In this document: one piece after another, positions 16,657-25,873 of the stretch
Layout: every line of letters starts with the position of its first letter
Numbering within the stretch: the stretch's first letter is position 1
Assembly: GCA_020883125.1 (NCBI GenBank)
Contig: JAHREW010000002.1
Span: 77,940 to 141,939, forward strand
Length of the DNA stretch: 64,000 bases
Direction: 5' to 3'
Source: Microcoleus sp. CAWBG506
Lineage (GTDB): Bacteria; Cyanobacteriota; Cyanobacteriia; Cyanobacteriales; Microcoleaceae
Program-made: the position numbers and the translations under genes
Notes under the pieces: generated by a model
The model's input: only the letters and a program-made list of their open reading frames with translations
Databases searched by the model: none
What the model was told of the DNA's origin: nothing

Positions 16657-17886
16657 TTAACTCTTAATTTGCAATGGTCTACCCCGCCAAGTCCATCCCC
16701 AACCGGTTTCGGTTTTAATTGCAGACCCGATCGCGATCGCCGCAATTAAGGTTCCTCCCAAACCTCCCAACCACCAGTATTTCGTGGAACAGTCGGAAAT
16801 CTGGGCACCTAAATCTCGCAGATTGTACTGTTGCCAAATTACGATTATTGCTAACAGGAAAGATGGAAGATGGAAGATGGAAGATGGAAGATGGAAGATG
16901 GAAGATGGAAGATGGAAGAAAGAAATTAGATCTTTGAGAATAATGAATAATCCGATCCAGGGAATTGGATAGAGAAATAACATAATTGCTGCCATATAAA
17001 CCATCATTCCCCAACTGCGGTTAGCACCCAGATATAAATTCTTTGTCCAGCCTTCCCACAAGGCGATCCAAGACCGATACATCCGCACAAATGCCAAATT
17101 TGACCCTGCATAAAGTCCTAGCTTTAAACCCGCACGTTTGATGCGTCTGGATAATTCTACATCTTCGACAATTTCGCCAGCAACTGCTTCGTGACCGCCG
17201 ATTTTTTCGTAGGCCGATCGCCTAAATAGCATGAATGGCCCAGCGGCAAAAGCACTGTCTACTGTCGGATCGTTGACGGCGGTAAAGTCGAAGCAAACAG
17301 CTAGGTGATTGAACATTAAGGGCTGGACTAACCATTCGGCGAAACACTCACAAACCAGGGCGGGCATACAGGTTAGTAGGTCAATTTTTTCGGTTTCGAC
17401 GGTTTCCAGGGCGGTTTCGATCGCCTGGGGTTTGAGTCGAACATCAGCATCGATAAATAATAAGAAATCTCCCGTTGCTACCTCGACAGCTTGGGCGCAG
17501 GCCCAGTTTTTGCCAGCCCAATATTCGTTGGCAGGTCGGGGCTGACCTGCTAGTATTTTGAGGCGGGGGTCATTAAGTTGCTGTTGGAGAGTTTGGGCGA
17601 TCGCCAGTGTGTCGTCTGTGGAGCGATCGTCTACAATCAAAACTTCTAGGTTGTCCACAGACAGCCGTGTACTCTCCAAAATGGCGATCGCGCAATCCCG
17701 AATATTCTCGGCTTCGTTGTATGCTGGTACGATTACAGAAAATTTAGGGAACTGAGCAGTAGAGGGTGCTGACTGCTGAGCCGGACTTTTACCCGTTCGA
17801 GGTGCGTTTTCGACCGATCGGCGTAAATTCTTAGTGTAGGCTGTACTGACAATTAGGGAAAAAATCAGCAGGGTTAGCAATATCAA
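16657..17886 (-). CDS. family 2 glycosyltransferase (CruG/CruC-like) with STRR tract
   Basis: 409 residues from a TTG start preceded by GAGGT; no ATG gives a complete N-terminal membrane helix. A membrane anchor (1-20) is followed by a GT-A domain (FSVIVPAYNEAENI, VDDRSTDD, FIDADVRL, EDVELSRR) and 2-3 C-terminal membrane helices. This layout and the LTCMPALVCECFAEWL segment resemble cyanobacterial carotenoid glycosyltransferases of the CruG/CruC type, which act on membrane lipids or myxol carotenoids; the substrate is inferred only. Codons about 324-342 are a heptamer tandem repeat giving FHLPSSI peptide repeats between the membrane segments. Loss or gain of one unit would shift the frame. 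Confidence 0.85.
   Translation of the reverse strand: MILLTLLIFSLIVSTAYTKNLRRSVENAPRTGKSPAQQSAPSTAQFPKFSVIVPAYNEAENIRDCAIAILESTRLSVDNLEVLIVDDRSTDDTLAIAQTLQQQLNDPRLKILAGQPRPANEYWAGKNWACAQAVEVATGDFLLFIDADVRLKPQAIETALETVETEKIDLLTCMPALVCECFAEWLVQPLMFNHLAVCFDFTAVNDPTVDSAFAAGPFMLFRRSAYEKIGGHEAVAGEIVEDVELSRRIKRAGLKLGLYAGSNLAFVRMYRSWIALWEGWTKNLYLGANRSWGMMVYMAAIMLFLYPIPWIGLFIILKDLISFFHLPSSIFHLPSSIFHLPSFLLAIIVIWQQYNLRDLGAQISDCSTKYWWLGGLGGTLIAAIAIGSAIKTETGWGWTWRGRPLQIKS
16862..16917. repeat. in-gene STRR heptamer, 8 units of GATGGAA
   Basis: Eight perfect 7-bp units lie inside the glycosyltransferase frame. The present count keeps the frame open; a change by any number not divisible by three would not. 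Confidence 0.95.
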
Positions 17887-18040
17887 AGTGATGTTACCTC
17901 AAAATTTCGTCGCGGTCACGCAGTTGACTTGCTTAAATACTAAAAAACATTACAGCAAAAAGCTAGTCGATCGCCCGGAAAGTTATTTTGGCGATCGCTC
18001 TTGCTATAATTTGTGAGCATCTTTCGCTCAACGGGGGTTC

Positions 18041-18220
18041 ATGGGTCAAACCAATCACCCGATTAGCGACGGAAAAACCGAGGATAGATATCAGTTGTCA
18101 GAGGATACTGCAATGGGTGAATTTCTTACCGTCGATATATTAGCAGACGGGATAGCGATAGTGGGTGCTTTGGGTTTCTTCTTTTTGGGATACCAAGCTT
18201 TGCAGATGTTAAAAAAATAA
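18041..18220 (+). CDS. small membrane protein, 59 residues
   Basis: ATG at 18041 to TAA at 18218-18220. The first 24 residues are polar (MGQTNHPISDGKTEDRYQLS), then an internal Met25 opens a C-terminal segment with one likely transmembrane helix (ILADGIAIVGALGFFFLGYQ) and a basic end (LQMLKK). A TATAAT box lies at 18005-18010, about 30 bp upstream, so it is plausibly transcribed on its own. It is in a 600-bp gap that otherwise holds repeats. I do not recognise the family; many one-helix proteins in cyanobacteria belong to photosynthetic complexes, but nothing here proves that. Confidence 0.55.
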   Translation: MGQTNHPISDGKTEDRYQLSEDTAMGEFLTVDILADGIAIVGALGFFFLGYQALQMLKK

Positions 18221-18228
18221 AGTATGGC

Positions 18229-18326
18229 AGAAGCAAGAAGCTAGAAGCAAGAAGCTAGAAGCAATAAGCAATAAGCAATAAGCTAGAAGCAATAAGCTAG
18301 AAGCAATAAGCTAGAAGCAATAAGCA
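18229..18326. repeat. degenerate STRR, ~14 heptamers (AGAAGCA/ATAAGCT)
   Basis: Alternating 7-bp units AGAAGCA, AGAAGCT, ATAAGCA and ATAAGCT run for about 98 bp upstream of the WD40 kinase. Confidence 0.85.
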
Positions 18327-18357
18327 AGGAAAAAACTATTCCCAATCCCTTCGCTTC

Positions 18358-18465
18358 GCCCCATGCCCCATGCCCAATGCCCCATGCCCAATGCCCCATC
18401 CCAGAGCTTCGCTTCGCCCAATCCCGGAGCTTCGCTTCGCCCAATGCCCAATGCCCAGGAGCAAC
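18358..18465. repeat. STRR of GCCCCAT/GCCCAAT plus GAGCTTCGCTTCGCCC repeats
   Basis: Heptamers are interrupted by two copies of a GAGCTTCGCTTCGCCCAAT segment. The tract ends about 13 bp before the kinase ATG and holds its only AGGAG, at unusually long spacing. Confidence 0.8.
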
Positions 18466-18477
18466 TAAGTTATTATC

Positions 18478-20979
18478 ATGGTGAGCCAACTTTTAGATGG
18501 ACGCTATCAAATCATTGAAGTCATAGAAACAGGAGAATTTGGACTAACCTATCTCGCTAAAGATATTCGCCGTCCAGGTGAACCTCAGTGTTTTGTCAAG
18601 CACCTGCGTCCAGGTAGCAGCGAACCGAAATTAATTAATGCTACGCGCCGTCTTTTCCAAAAAGAAGCAGAAGTTCTAGAAAAGCTCGGTTTACATGACC
18701 AAATTCCTAAATTATTTGCTTATTTTGAAGAAAATGAAGAGTTTTTCTTAGTAGAATCATTTATTGCTGGTCACTCCTTATCCACAGAGATTGTCCCCGG
18801 CAAACCACTAACAGAAGAAAAAATGATTTCTTTGCTGAAAGAACTGTTAGAAATTTTGGTATTTGTACATGGACATGGAGTAATTCACCGAGATATCAAA
18901 CCGGCAAATTTAATTCGCCGCTATGCCGACAATAAATTAGTTTTGATCGATTTTGGGTCTGTGAAAGAAATACATATAGCCCAAAGACAAGCGCCGATGA
19001 CTGTGCGGATCGGGACTCTGGAATATATGCCGATCGAACAATTTCAATATAACCCCCAACTCAATAGTGATATCTATGCTTTGGGAATGATGGGCATCCA
19101 AGCGATTACTGGGGTGCCGGCTTACGATTTGCCGAAACTGCGAGATTTGAAAAATTCTAATAAAGGTGAAATCATTTGGCGGCATTTAGCAACCTGTTCC
19201 CAAGGGCTAGCTGATGTTTTAGATAATATGGTGCGCTACGATTTTCGGGAACGATATCAGTCGGCGTCGGAAGCTTTAGCTGATTTGAGAAAAATAGGCG
19301 ATCGATCGCGATCGCGCATTCCCAAACTCACCATATATCGCGAAGAAGTCGATCGACGCACTAGCAGTCGCGGTGACATTACAGTTGTCGGCCGCCGAAT
19401 ATTAGACGAACTGCGTGTCAGCTTGGATTTGCTACCAGAAGAAGCAGAAGCTATCGAAGACGAGGTATTAAATCCTTACCGCAAATACAGGGAAAAAGGG
19501 GAACGCTACGAACAAGCACTGCAAGAAGCAATGCAGCAAGAATATCCGTTTTCGGCGGCAACTCGCGACGAATTAAAACGGTTGCAGCAAGTTTTAGGAC
19601 TTACGGATGAAGATGCCGCCAACATAGAAGAATTAGTCGTCCCTAAATCTTTATTCTCGAAATTATATAAGGCAATTTCTACAGTCTTAGCAGGACACGG
19701 CAAGTCCAATCAGTCCCGTGAGGAAACTATTTCTCCACTCAACTTGCAGCCCAGTCAAGGGACTTACTCACCGCTTAATTTAAACGGAAAAATTGACTTG
19801 ACCGTCAAGAATACCGCACCAATTGCCCCGCCGGAAACTCGCAAATTCAATCCTTTACTTGCGGGAGCTGCAATGGCGGCTATTTTAGCGGCGATCGGCG
19901 GAATTTATGGCTATTTGAAATGGCAAGAATGGCAGCAGCGACTGGCGAGGGACTCGCAACAAGTTAATCAAATTAATGCTCTTTATCAAGAAAGCAATTA
20001 TGAAGACTGCATCGGCGAAATACCCAAAATTGCTAACACTTCCACTAGCTATTTATCAGCTCAAAACTTACAGGAACAATGCCAAGCAGGCCTCCGCTGG
20101 CAACACCCGAGAGTCAAAAATTTTGCTCAACATTCCGATGCAGTTGGAGCAGTGGCTTTTAGTCCAGATGGCTTGATATTAGCCAGCGGTTCCAAGGATA
20201 AAACTATCCAAATTTGGGATTTAGCTACAGGTAAGTCGCTCCGTACTTTTCAGGGTGATTCATCCACCGTTTGGTCTGTTGCTTTTGACTCAAATGGCTC
20301 GCGATTGGTAACTGGTACGGGCTTTTGGAGAGTGATGCTGTGGGATTTGAAAACAGGGCAATTGATTCGCAGTCTTGACCATAATGCTTCTGTTTGGTCC
20401 GTGGCGATTAGTCGCGATGGTAAACTAATTGCTAGTGGCAGTGGAGATAAGACAACCAAGATTTGGGATGCCGTAGATGGCAGACTAATTAATACTTTGC
20501 CAGACCATACAGATTTTGTTTATTCTGTGGCTTTTAGTCCCGATGGCAAAAGTTTGGTAAGTGCTTCTAAGGATAATAAAATTACAATTGTTGATGTGGT
20601 AACTGGGAGGTTGCTCAAGACTATTGATGGTCATGCGGACCAGGTGAGAACTGTGGCTATTAGTCCCGATGGCAAAACATTAGTTAGTGGTTCTTATGAT
20701 GAAAGTATTAAAGTTTGGAATCTGGAAACCGGGGAGTTGATTCGTTCTATTAAGGGACATTCTGATGATATTGTATCGGTTGCTATCAGTCCTGACGGGA
20801 AATTTATTGCTAGTGGCAGTAAGGATAAAACTATTAAAATTTGGGATTTGGCTACTGGTGAATTGCTGAATACTTTGATCGGACATTCCGATGAGGTTTA
20901 TGTGGTGACTTTTAGTCCCGATGGCAAAACTATTGCTAGTGGTTCTAAAGATAATACTATTAAGTTGTGGCTGAGATAA
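18478..20979 (+). CDS. Ser/Thr protein kinase with WD40 propeller
   Basis: 833 residues. The Hanks-type kinase domain (~8-270) has Lys41 (CFVKHL), catalytic HRD at 137-139 (VIHRDIKPANLI) and DFG at 158-160; the glycine loop reads ETGEFGLTYLAK. A linker conserved among cyanobacterial kinases (~300-390), a transmembrane helix (~459-481) and seven WD40 repeats (~551-833) follow, giving one complete propeller. With one membrane pass, the WD40 part should be on the opposite side from the kinase and act as a sensor (inference). All catalytic residues are present. Repeat tracts fill its upstream region. Substrates are unknown. Confidence 0.93.
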   Translation: MVSQLLDGRYQIIEVIETGEFGLTYLAKDIRRPGEPQCFVKHLRPGSSEPKLINATRRLFQKEAEVLEKLGLHDQIPKLFAYFEENEEFFLVESFIAGHSLSTEIVPGKPLTEEKMISLLKELLEILVFVHGHGVIHRDIKPANLIRRYADNKLVLIDFGSVKEIHIAQRQAPMTVRIGTLEYMPIEQFQYNPQLNSDIYALGMMGIQAITGVPAYDLPKLRDLKNSNKGEIIWRHLATCSQGLADVLDNMVRYDFRERYQSASEALADLRKIGDRSRSRIPKLTIYREEVDRRTSSRGDITVVGRRILDELRVSLDLLPEEAEAIEDEVLNPYRKYREKGERYEQALQEAMQQEYPFSAATRDELKRLQQVLGLTDEDAANIEELVVPKSLFSKLYKAISTVLAGHGKSNQSREETISPLNLQPSQGTYSPLNLNGKIDLTVKNTAPIAPPETRKFNPLLAGAAMAAILAAIGGIYGYLKWQEWQQRLARDSQQVNQINALYQESNYEDCIGEIPKIANTSTSYLSAQNLQEQCQAGLRWQHPRVKNFAQHSDAVGAVAFSPDGLILASGSKDKTIQIWDLATGKSLRTFQGDSSTVWSVAFDSNGSRLVTGTGFWRVMLWDLKTGQLIRSLDHNASVWSVAISRDGKLIASGSGDKTTKIWDAVDGRLINTLPDHTDFVYSVAFSPDGKSLVSASKDNKITIVDVVTGRLLKTIDGHADQVRTVAISPDGKTLVSGSYDESIKVWNLETGELIRSIKGHSDDIVSVAISPDGKFIASGSKDKTIKIWDLATGELLNTLIGHSDEVYVVTFSPDGKTIASGSKDNTIKLWLR

Positions 20980-20997
20980 TCATGCTATGGGATAGTT

Positions 20998-22401
20998 TTA
21001 GATTTTAGATTTAAAATTGATTCCACAATTGACAACTGACAGTTCCTCTAATTCCTCGTGATTTGGATAAATGTCCATTGAGTATTCTCGGAACTTAAAA
21101 TAATAGTAGAGATTAGCTACAGTTAAATCTGATATTTCTTGCCAATTGGAGGGGGCTAAAGCTGGATATCCAGTGGCGATCGCCTGTTGGCTGATATAAA
21201 ATTCCTGTCCTCGGCGGAGTTCCGGCTTCAGGGCGATCGCTAGCTGGTCCCGCAAGGAGAGAAAGTGAGACTTTTGCTTTAAATTTTCATACAGTGAAAA
21301 TTCCGGTGCTACTATGGTGAATGGAGCCTGGATAGTGCTTTTTAAATTATCTACAGTTAGTCGATCTAAACTCGCTAATTGGTGCTGATCCTTTGGGGAC
21401 AAAGTTTGCATCCAATCAACCTCCAGATGCCAAAATTCCAGCGCATTTAAATCGTGACCGAGAATTCTGAGAATTTCGGGAAATAAAAAATCTAGTTCTA
21501 GTTCCGATTGACATTCTTTAACCACAGTTAGACAATGTTGACGGATTTTTGATTGTAGTTCTCGGAGGCGATCGCTAACCATATCATAGGCCCGCTGCAA
21601 CTGAAACGTAACGGCGATCGCCTGTTCTATCGCCCAAACACATTCCATTTTCCTAATTTGTGCCGCGGAACACAATCCCTCCAAAAAACAGGAATTTTCA
21701 TAAATTTTTAAAGCCTCAAACAACTCTTCGCGCCCGCTATTAATTTCCGCATTCCGCAGTTTCACATCCCCTACTGTCAGGGCAGACTGGCAGCGTTTAA
21801 TCCCTTTAGAAAAAAGATCATAACCATTAACCAGTTGCAGGCGGTGCACCTCAAAGTTTGAGTCATGACCCACCTTATAAATCTGCTGAATCACCTCGAC
21901 CCCTCTGTCTTTGAGGATATGCCTGAGATCGATAAAACCATCTTTAATTTTTAGCCTTTGCTGCTTTGCTTCTTCTTTGAATTGTAATATTTGTTCGAGA
22001 TTTACTGCTGACAAAACTGTGGAGGATAAATTCCCTACACCAATAACAGCAGTAGTGGCTTGCATCACAGCCAAATTAATTTTTAGCGAATTAAGCATTC
22101 TATATATTTTTTGAAATCCCACATGAGTTTGAGTAATCTGCAATGGTGCCATTGTCAGATGCACAGGGGCTACCAGTGGCTGTAGGGGGCTACCTCCTGC
22201 CAAGTGTGCTAGCAATCCTAAAACTCCGCGAGTTTCTGGAATTTCACTCGTTGATTGATAAAATATTTTGGCAATCTCCACAAACTCCCCAGTCACTGGA
22301 TCTCTAGCTGCCGGGAGCAATTTTCCTGTTTGGGTAGCAGGCTGTACCAGGTTGCCAGTATTGAGTAGAGCCTGAGTTGTAGGGGTGAATACATAATTCA
22401 T
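20998..22401 (-). CDS. conserved-looking protein of unknown function, 467 residues
   Basis: I do not recognise the family with certainty. The N-terminal ~100 residues are proline/threonine rich and linker-like (LLNTGNLVQPATQTGKLLPA). A long hydrophobic segment follows at ~104-136 (INLAVMQATTAVIGVGNLSS), then a charged helical region with KIKDGFIDLRHILKDRG, and a mostly helical C-terminal half. This looks like a protein that can insert in or associate with a membrane. It is divergent from the 341-residue gene with only 78 bp between starts, suggesting a shared control region. No enzyme motif, zinc site or P-loop is present. The start is ATG without a clear ribosome binding site. Confidence 0.75.
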   Translation of the reverse strand: MNYVFTPTTQALLNTGNLVQPATQTGKLLPAARDPVTGEFVEIAKIFYQSTSEIPETRGVLGLLAHLAGGSPLQPLVAPVHLTMAPLQITQTHVGFQKIYRMLNSLKINLAVMQATTAVIGVGNLSSTVLSAVNLEQILQFKEEAKQQRLKIKDGFIDLRHILKDRGVEVIQQIYKVGHDSNFEVHRLQLVNGYDLFSKGIKRCQSALTVGDVKLRNAEINSGREELFEALKIYENSCFLEGLCSAAQIRKMECVWAIEQAIAVTFQLQRAYDMVSDRLRELQSKIRQHCLTVVKECQSELELDFLFPEILRILGHDLNALEFWHLEVDWMQTLSPKDQHQLASLDRLTVDNLKSTIQAPFTIVAPEFSLYENLKQKSHFLSLRDQLAIALKPELRRGQEFYISQQAIATGYPALAPSNWQEISDLTVANLYYYFKFREYSMDIYPNHEELEELSVVNCGINFKSKI

Positions 22402-22479
22402 GTTGTGGCTCAGTTTGCATTCAAAAAGGCAGATCTTGTGTATTGTATGCTATTTAGGGAAAGAGAGGAATAAAACCCA

Positions 22480-23505
22480 ATGAATGAATATCTCAAGGTA
22501 TTCCAGGCTATTATCCAGTTTAGCGATCGATTGCTCGCAGACGAATACAAATCCCTAGAAATGAAACAGTCAGCTACTAGCCTCAGCGTAGATGTGCAAC
22601 CATGCATTCAAGAAATTAAGCAATCTGCCCTCAGACTCCAGGCTTTACTTCATGTGTGTTTTAAAGATGTATCTCATGCTGAGGATATCTGGCATAGCAA
22701 GCCGAGAATTGCTCAAGCATCTTCGGTGGATATTTGGGAGCAAATTGGCAAACTCAGCGGATGCGATGCGAGAATTCGTAATTTAGGAAAACATGGCAAA
22801 TATGAAGCTGTTGTTAAAGTTCGCCAACTCTGGAAAGAAAAGGCTGCTAAGTTACAAAATCAGTGGTTTTTGTGGGATGAACCTCAGCAAAAGTTTCAAA
22901 GAGATACTATCGGTTTTTATGAGAAAAATAATTTACATAAAGAGTTACGAAATGAAGTTAATTCCCATGCAGAGCGGGTAGTTTTGGTTGTGGAAAATGA
23001 ACTTTATGTAATTTTTAAAGAATTACAAGATCTCGACCTAGAAAAACTTGAATTTTGTATTGAATGCTTCGATATTCAAAGTCAATCTAAATTTAGAGAG
23101 CAAGTACAGTCCATAGGCGGAGAAATTGTCTCTAAGTTTACCGAACCCATGAAATATTTGCCAATTTCTGATATGAAGACTTTTAAAGAAACTGTCAAAA
23201 TTCCTGTGGAAACTCTGGTGCATAAAAGCAATATGGGAATCAGTTTGGTCGATCTTGAAGAATGTTGTAAATTGATTGGAGCTATTATAGATAATTTGAT
23301 TATTTTAGTATTTGAAGACAGGATTAATTTAGCTATTCAAACAATTGAAAAAATGATGATGTTCTACCATGATTTTTTAGATAAGCAGGTGAGATACCAG
23401 AAAGAAACGCCGGAACAGCGAGCGGCGGAAAAAGACTGGATGGAATTGCATTGCCAACAACTCCACGAAGTTCAGCAGCATATTGAATCAGTCATTGGTC
23501 AATAG
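22480..23505 (+). CDS. helical protein of unknown function, 341 residues
   Basis: Predominantly alpha-helical and charged, with no signal peptide or membrane helix and no catalytic motif I can name. It begins MNEYLKVFQAIIQFSDRLLA, preceded by GAGAGG. Leu/Glu heptad-like stretches occur throughout and the C-terminal part (~285-341) could be coiled coil. Paired head-to-head with the 467-residue membrane-associated protein. The two could form a two-component system of effector and partner, but that is only inference from orientation. An STRR of five TTATTGG units starts directly after its stop codon. Confidence 0.75.
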   Translation: MNEYLKVFQAIIQFSDRLLADEYKSLEMKQSATSLSVDVQPCIQEIKQSALRLQALLHVCFKDVSHAEDIWHSKPRIAQASSVDIWEQIGKLSGCDARIRNLGKHGKYEAVVKVRQLWKEKAAKLQNQWFLWDEPQQKFQRDTIGFYEKNNLHKELRNEVNSHAERVVLVVENELYVIFKELQDLDLEKLEFCIECFDIQSQSKFREQVQSIGGEIVSKFTEPMKYLPISDMKTFKETVKIPVETLVHKSNMGISLVDLEECCKLIGAIIDNLIILVFEDRINLAIQTIEKMMMFYHDFLDKQVRYQKETPEQRAAEKDWMELHCQQLHEVQQHIESVIGQ

Positions 23506-23540
23506 TTATTGGTTATTGGTTATTGGTTATTGGTTATTGG
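23506..23540. repeat. STRR heptamer TTATTGG x5
   Basis: Five perfect units begin at the base after the stop codon of the 341-residue gene. A GCGTCGCC...GGCGACGC imperfect inverted repeat follows (23541-23576). Confidence 0.9.
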
Positions 23541-23611
23541 CGTCGCCAGCCAGCGAAGTCGAAGGGCAGGGCGACGCAAATAACAACTAACCATCAACAA
23601 CAGTGAACTGA

Positions 23612-23935
23612 CTATTGATATTGACCGCTGATTTCGTAGGCGATCGCCCCGAAAGAGGCTAAGCTAGCTAAAATTAACATTCCTGCTGGCATGAATTTGC
23701 GAGTTTTGACTAACCGCAGAATAAACACAACTACTAAAACAGCAGAAATGGCGGCTGCTAATATCAAACCCCAACTTTGTCCCATGAGCTGGGCGATGCC
23801 AGCTAAAATTAGCAGCGAACCGCTAACGAGACCTGAAATTAAGGAGGCTTGGCTTTTTGCCTTGACGTAGCCCATGATGCCACCAATCAAGGTTAAAGTG
23901 CCGTAGCCCAGGGCTGCTGCTATACCTAAATTCAT
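23612..23935 (-). CDS. TMEM14-family membrane protein
   Basis: 107 residues with four hydrophobic helices and glycine-rich turns (LGYGTLTLIGGIMGYVKAKS, SLISGLVSGSLLILAG), the pattern of the TMEM14/UPF0136 family, whose plastid members (FAX proteins) have been implicated in fatty acid export. Length matches the family. Transport of lipids in this organism is inferred. It is isolated between unknown genes. Confidence 0.88.
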   Translation of the reverse strand: MNLGIAAALGYGTLTLIGGIMGYVKAKSQASLISGLVSGSLLILAGIAQLMGQSWGLILAAAISAVLVVVFILRLVKTRKFMPAGMLILASLASFGAIAYEISGQYQ

Positions 23936-24062
23936 TTTTTATCCTTCTGATATCACAAGTGCATCTAAATTTATACAGCGCGGCCTGCAATTAGTGTCAC
24001 GAATTGTTAGAAAATTTATTAAACCCCACTGGGATATTTCACTTCGTTATAGAACTGTAATT

Positions 24063-25367
24063 ATGTCGGCCCTAACTTCTGGTGCGATCGCCCAAATTCG
24101 CTACTTCCAACGCCAAGCAGCATCTCTGTTGCTATATCAATCTGTCTTCAAAAGCCCTGCTGGTAAAGCTTTTCTGGATTTGTTGCAAGCCCTGCACCAC
24201 AGCGAAGTCAGCGGTCTTGACTGTCTGACAGCCTATGGGAACTGGTTTAAAGTTCAGGCTGCTAAAAATGTGAGCTGGAAAGGTTTCCTGATTTCCCAAA
24301 TCCTCAAAGACGAAAACCCCTTTTCTCGCCAAGCTCAAAAAACAGATTTTGCCAGTTTATCTCCCGCCTTAGTGGAAGCCGCACGACATGATTTACAAGT
24401 GTTACAAAATCTTTATCAATGCAGTGGGGAGCAGTTGAGTAAGTGGGTGCGAGTCGCTGGACAACTGGAAGCCGTACCTCCGATTTGGGATTCCGAAACA
24501 ATCAAAGAAAGCGACGATTTGCCTCTGCCTGGAAAACTGGAAAATTGGTCTAGTGCTGCGGAATATTTGGCAGAATATTACCGAAAGTTTGGCACTGGTT
24601 TATTTGCTGAATATCGCGCCTTTGGGTGGCGAAACGGTCAGTTGGCGAGTATTTATCATCCCGATAGCATCAAGTTGAAAGAGTTGGTTTGCTGCGATTG
24701 GCAGCGAGATGCTTTGGTCAAAAATACGGAATTTTTGCTGGCTGGTTATCCGGCTTTGCACGTTTTGCTATACGGTAGTCGTGGTTCTGGTAAGTCTTCT
24801 TTGGTGAAGTCGCTGTTGAATGAGTTTGGCGATCGCAATTTGCGCTTGATTGAAGTATCTAAATCCGATTTGCAAGATTTGCCGCTAATTATGGAACAGT
24901 TGCGAGGTGTTCCTCAAAAGTTTATTATTTTTGTAGATGACCTTTCCTTTGAGGAAGATGATGATGCTTTTAAAGCCTTGAAAGTGGTTTTAGAAGGGAA
25001 TGTCACCGCCAAAGCTCAAAATGTAGTTGTTTACGCCACATCTAATAGGCGGCATTTAATTCGAGAGTTTTTTGACGATAGACCCCGCCCCCGCGATGGT
25101 GATGAAATTCACGCTTGGGATACGGTGCAGGAAAAACTTTCATTTAGCGATCGCTTTGGCTTGACTTTAACTTTTGAACCGGCCGATCAAAACACTTATT
25201 TAACCATTGTCCGACATCTGGCACTCCTGGCTGACATCCAACTGGCACCTGAAGATTTGGAACACCGGGCTAAAGAGTGGGCAACTCGCCGTAATGGGCG
25301 ATCGGGCCGAACAGCCCGACAGTTTGTAGATTTTCTGAAGGCAGAGTTAGCTCTTTCACAAAAGTAG
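24063..25367 (+). CDS. DUF815-family AAA ATPase
   Basis: 434 residues from ATG 24063; a GTG at 23994 would add 23 residues with no family support. The N-terminal half is helical. The C-terminal half is an AAA core: Walker A YGSRGSGKSSLVKSLL near residue 238, Walker B FIIFVDDLSFEEDDD, a sensor-like YATSNRRHLIREFF and an arginine-rich DRPRPRDGDE loop, all typical of DUF815 proteins. Their biochemical job is unsettled. A TerB-like gene follows 34 bp downstream on the same strand, so the two are probably co-transcribed. Confidence 0.9.
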   Translation: MSALTSGAIAQIRYFQRQAASLLLYQSVFKSPAGKAFLDLLQALHHSEVSGLDCLTAYGNWFKVQAAKNVSWKGFLISQILKDENPFSRQAQKTDFASLSPALVEAARHDLQVLQNLYQCSGEQLSKWVRVAGQLEAVPPIWDSETIKESDDLPLPGKLENWSSAAEYLAEYYRKFGTGLFAEYRAFGWRNGQLASIYHPDSIKLKELVCCDWQRDALVKNTEFLLAGYPALHVLLYGSRGSGKSSLVKSLLNEFGDRNLRLIEVSKSDLQDLPLIMEQLRGVPQKFIIFVDDLSFEEDDDAFKALKVVLEGNVTAKAQNVVVYATSNRRHLIREFFDDRPRPRDGDEIHAWDTVQEKLSFSDRFGLTLTFEPADQNTYLTIVRHLALLADIQLAPEDLEHRAKEWATRRNGRSGRTARQFVDFLKAELALSQK

Positions 25368-25401
25368 TACAATTCAAACATTAAAGAATGAGGAAATTAC
25401 C

Positions 25402-25848
25402 ATGGGTTTATTTGATAAGATAGCGCAGACTCGCCAACATAGTGAAGTCACTTTGGGGCCGGCGGAAGCATTTGCAGCGATCGCCCTAATTGCCGTAGCC
25501 GCCGATGGTTACATTAATGACAACGAAAGTCAAGTCTTAAGCATGACTTTATCTCGGATGCAACTGTTTAGAAGCTATCCGAATGATGTCATGAAAAAAA
25601 TGCTCGATCGACTACTGATGCTGCTGCAAAGACAAGGAGTTCAGGTATTATTTAATGCGGCTTTAGCCACACTTCCCGACGAACTAAAAGAAACTGTTTT
25701 TGCGGTTACAACTGATATTGCTTTAGCAGATGGTGAAGTTTCCGAAGAAGAAGAACAGCTTTTGAACGATCTGTACATTTCCTTGGGACTTTCCGAAGAA
25801 ATTGCACTCAAAATTATCGACGTGATGTTGATTAAAAACAAAGGTTAA
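25402..25848 (+). CDS. TerB-like protein
   Basis: 148 residues with the all-helical TerB/DjlA N-terminal-like fold. Two acidic loops are visible (AADGYINDNESQ and LADGEVSEEEEQ), which are the presumed metal-binding sites of the family, and helices AFAAIALIAVA and ALKIIDVMLI. TerB was named for tellurite resistance, but stand-alone cyanobacterial forms have no proven function. A good AGGAAATTACC leader precedes ATG. It probably forms an operon with the DUF815 ATPase upstream and perhaps the thioesterase 25 bp downstream. Confidence 0.85.
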   Translation: MGLFDKIAQTRQHSEVTLGPAEAFAAIALIAVAADGYINDNESQVLSMTLSRMQLFRSYPNDVMKKMLDRLLMLLQRQGVQVLFNAALATLPDELKETVFAVTTDIALADGEVSEEEEQLLNDLYISLGLSEEIALKIIDVMLIKNKG

Positions 25849-25873
25849 AAAATCCATTTAAGGAGAAAATTTA

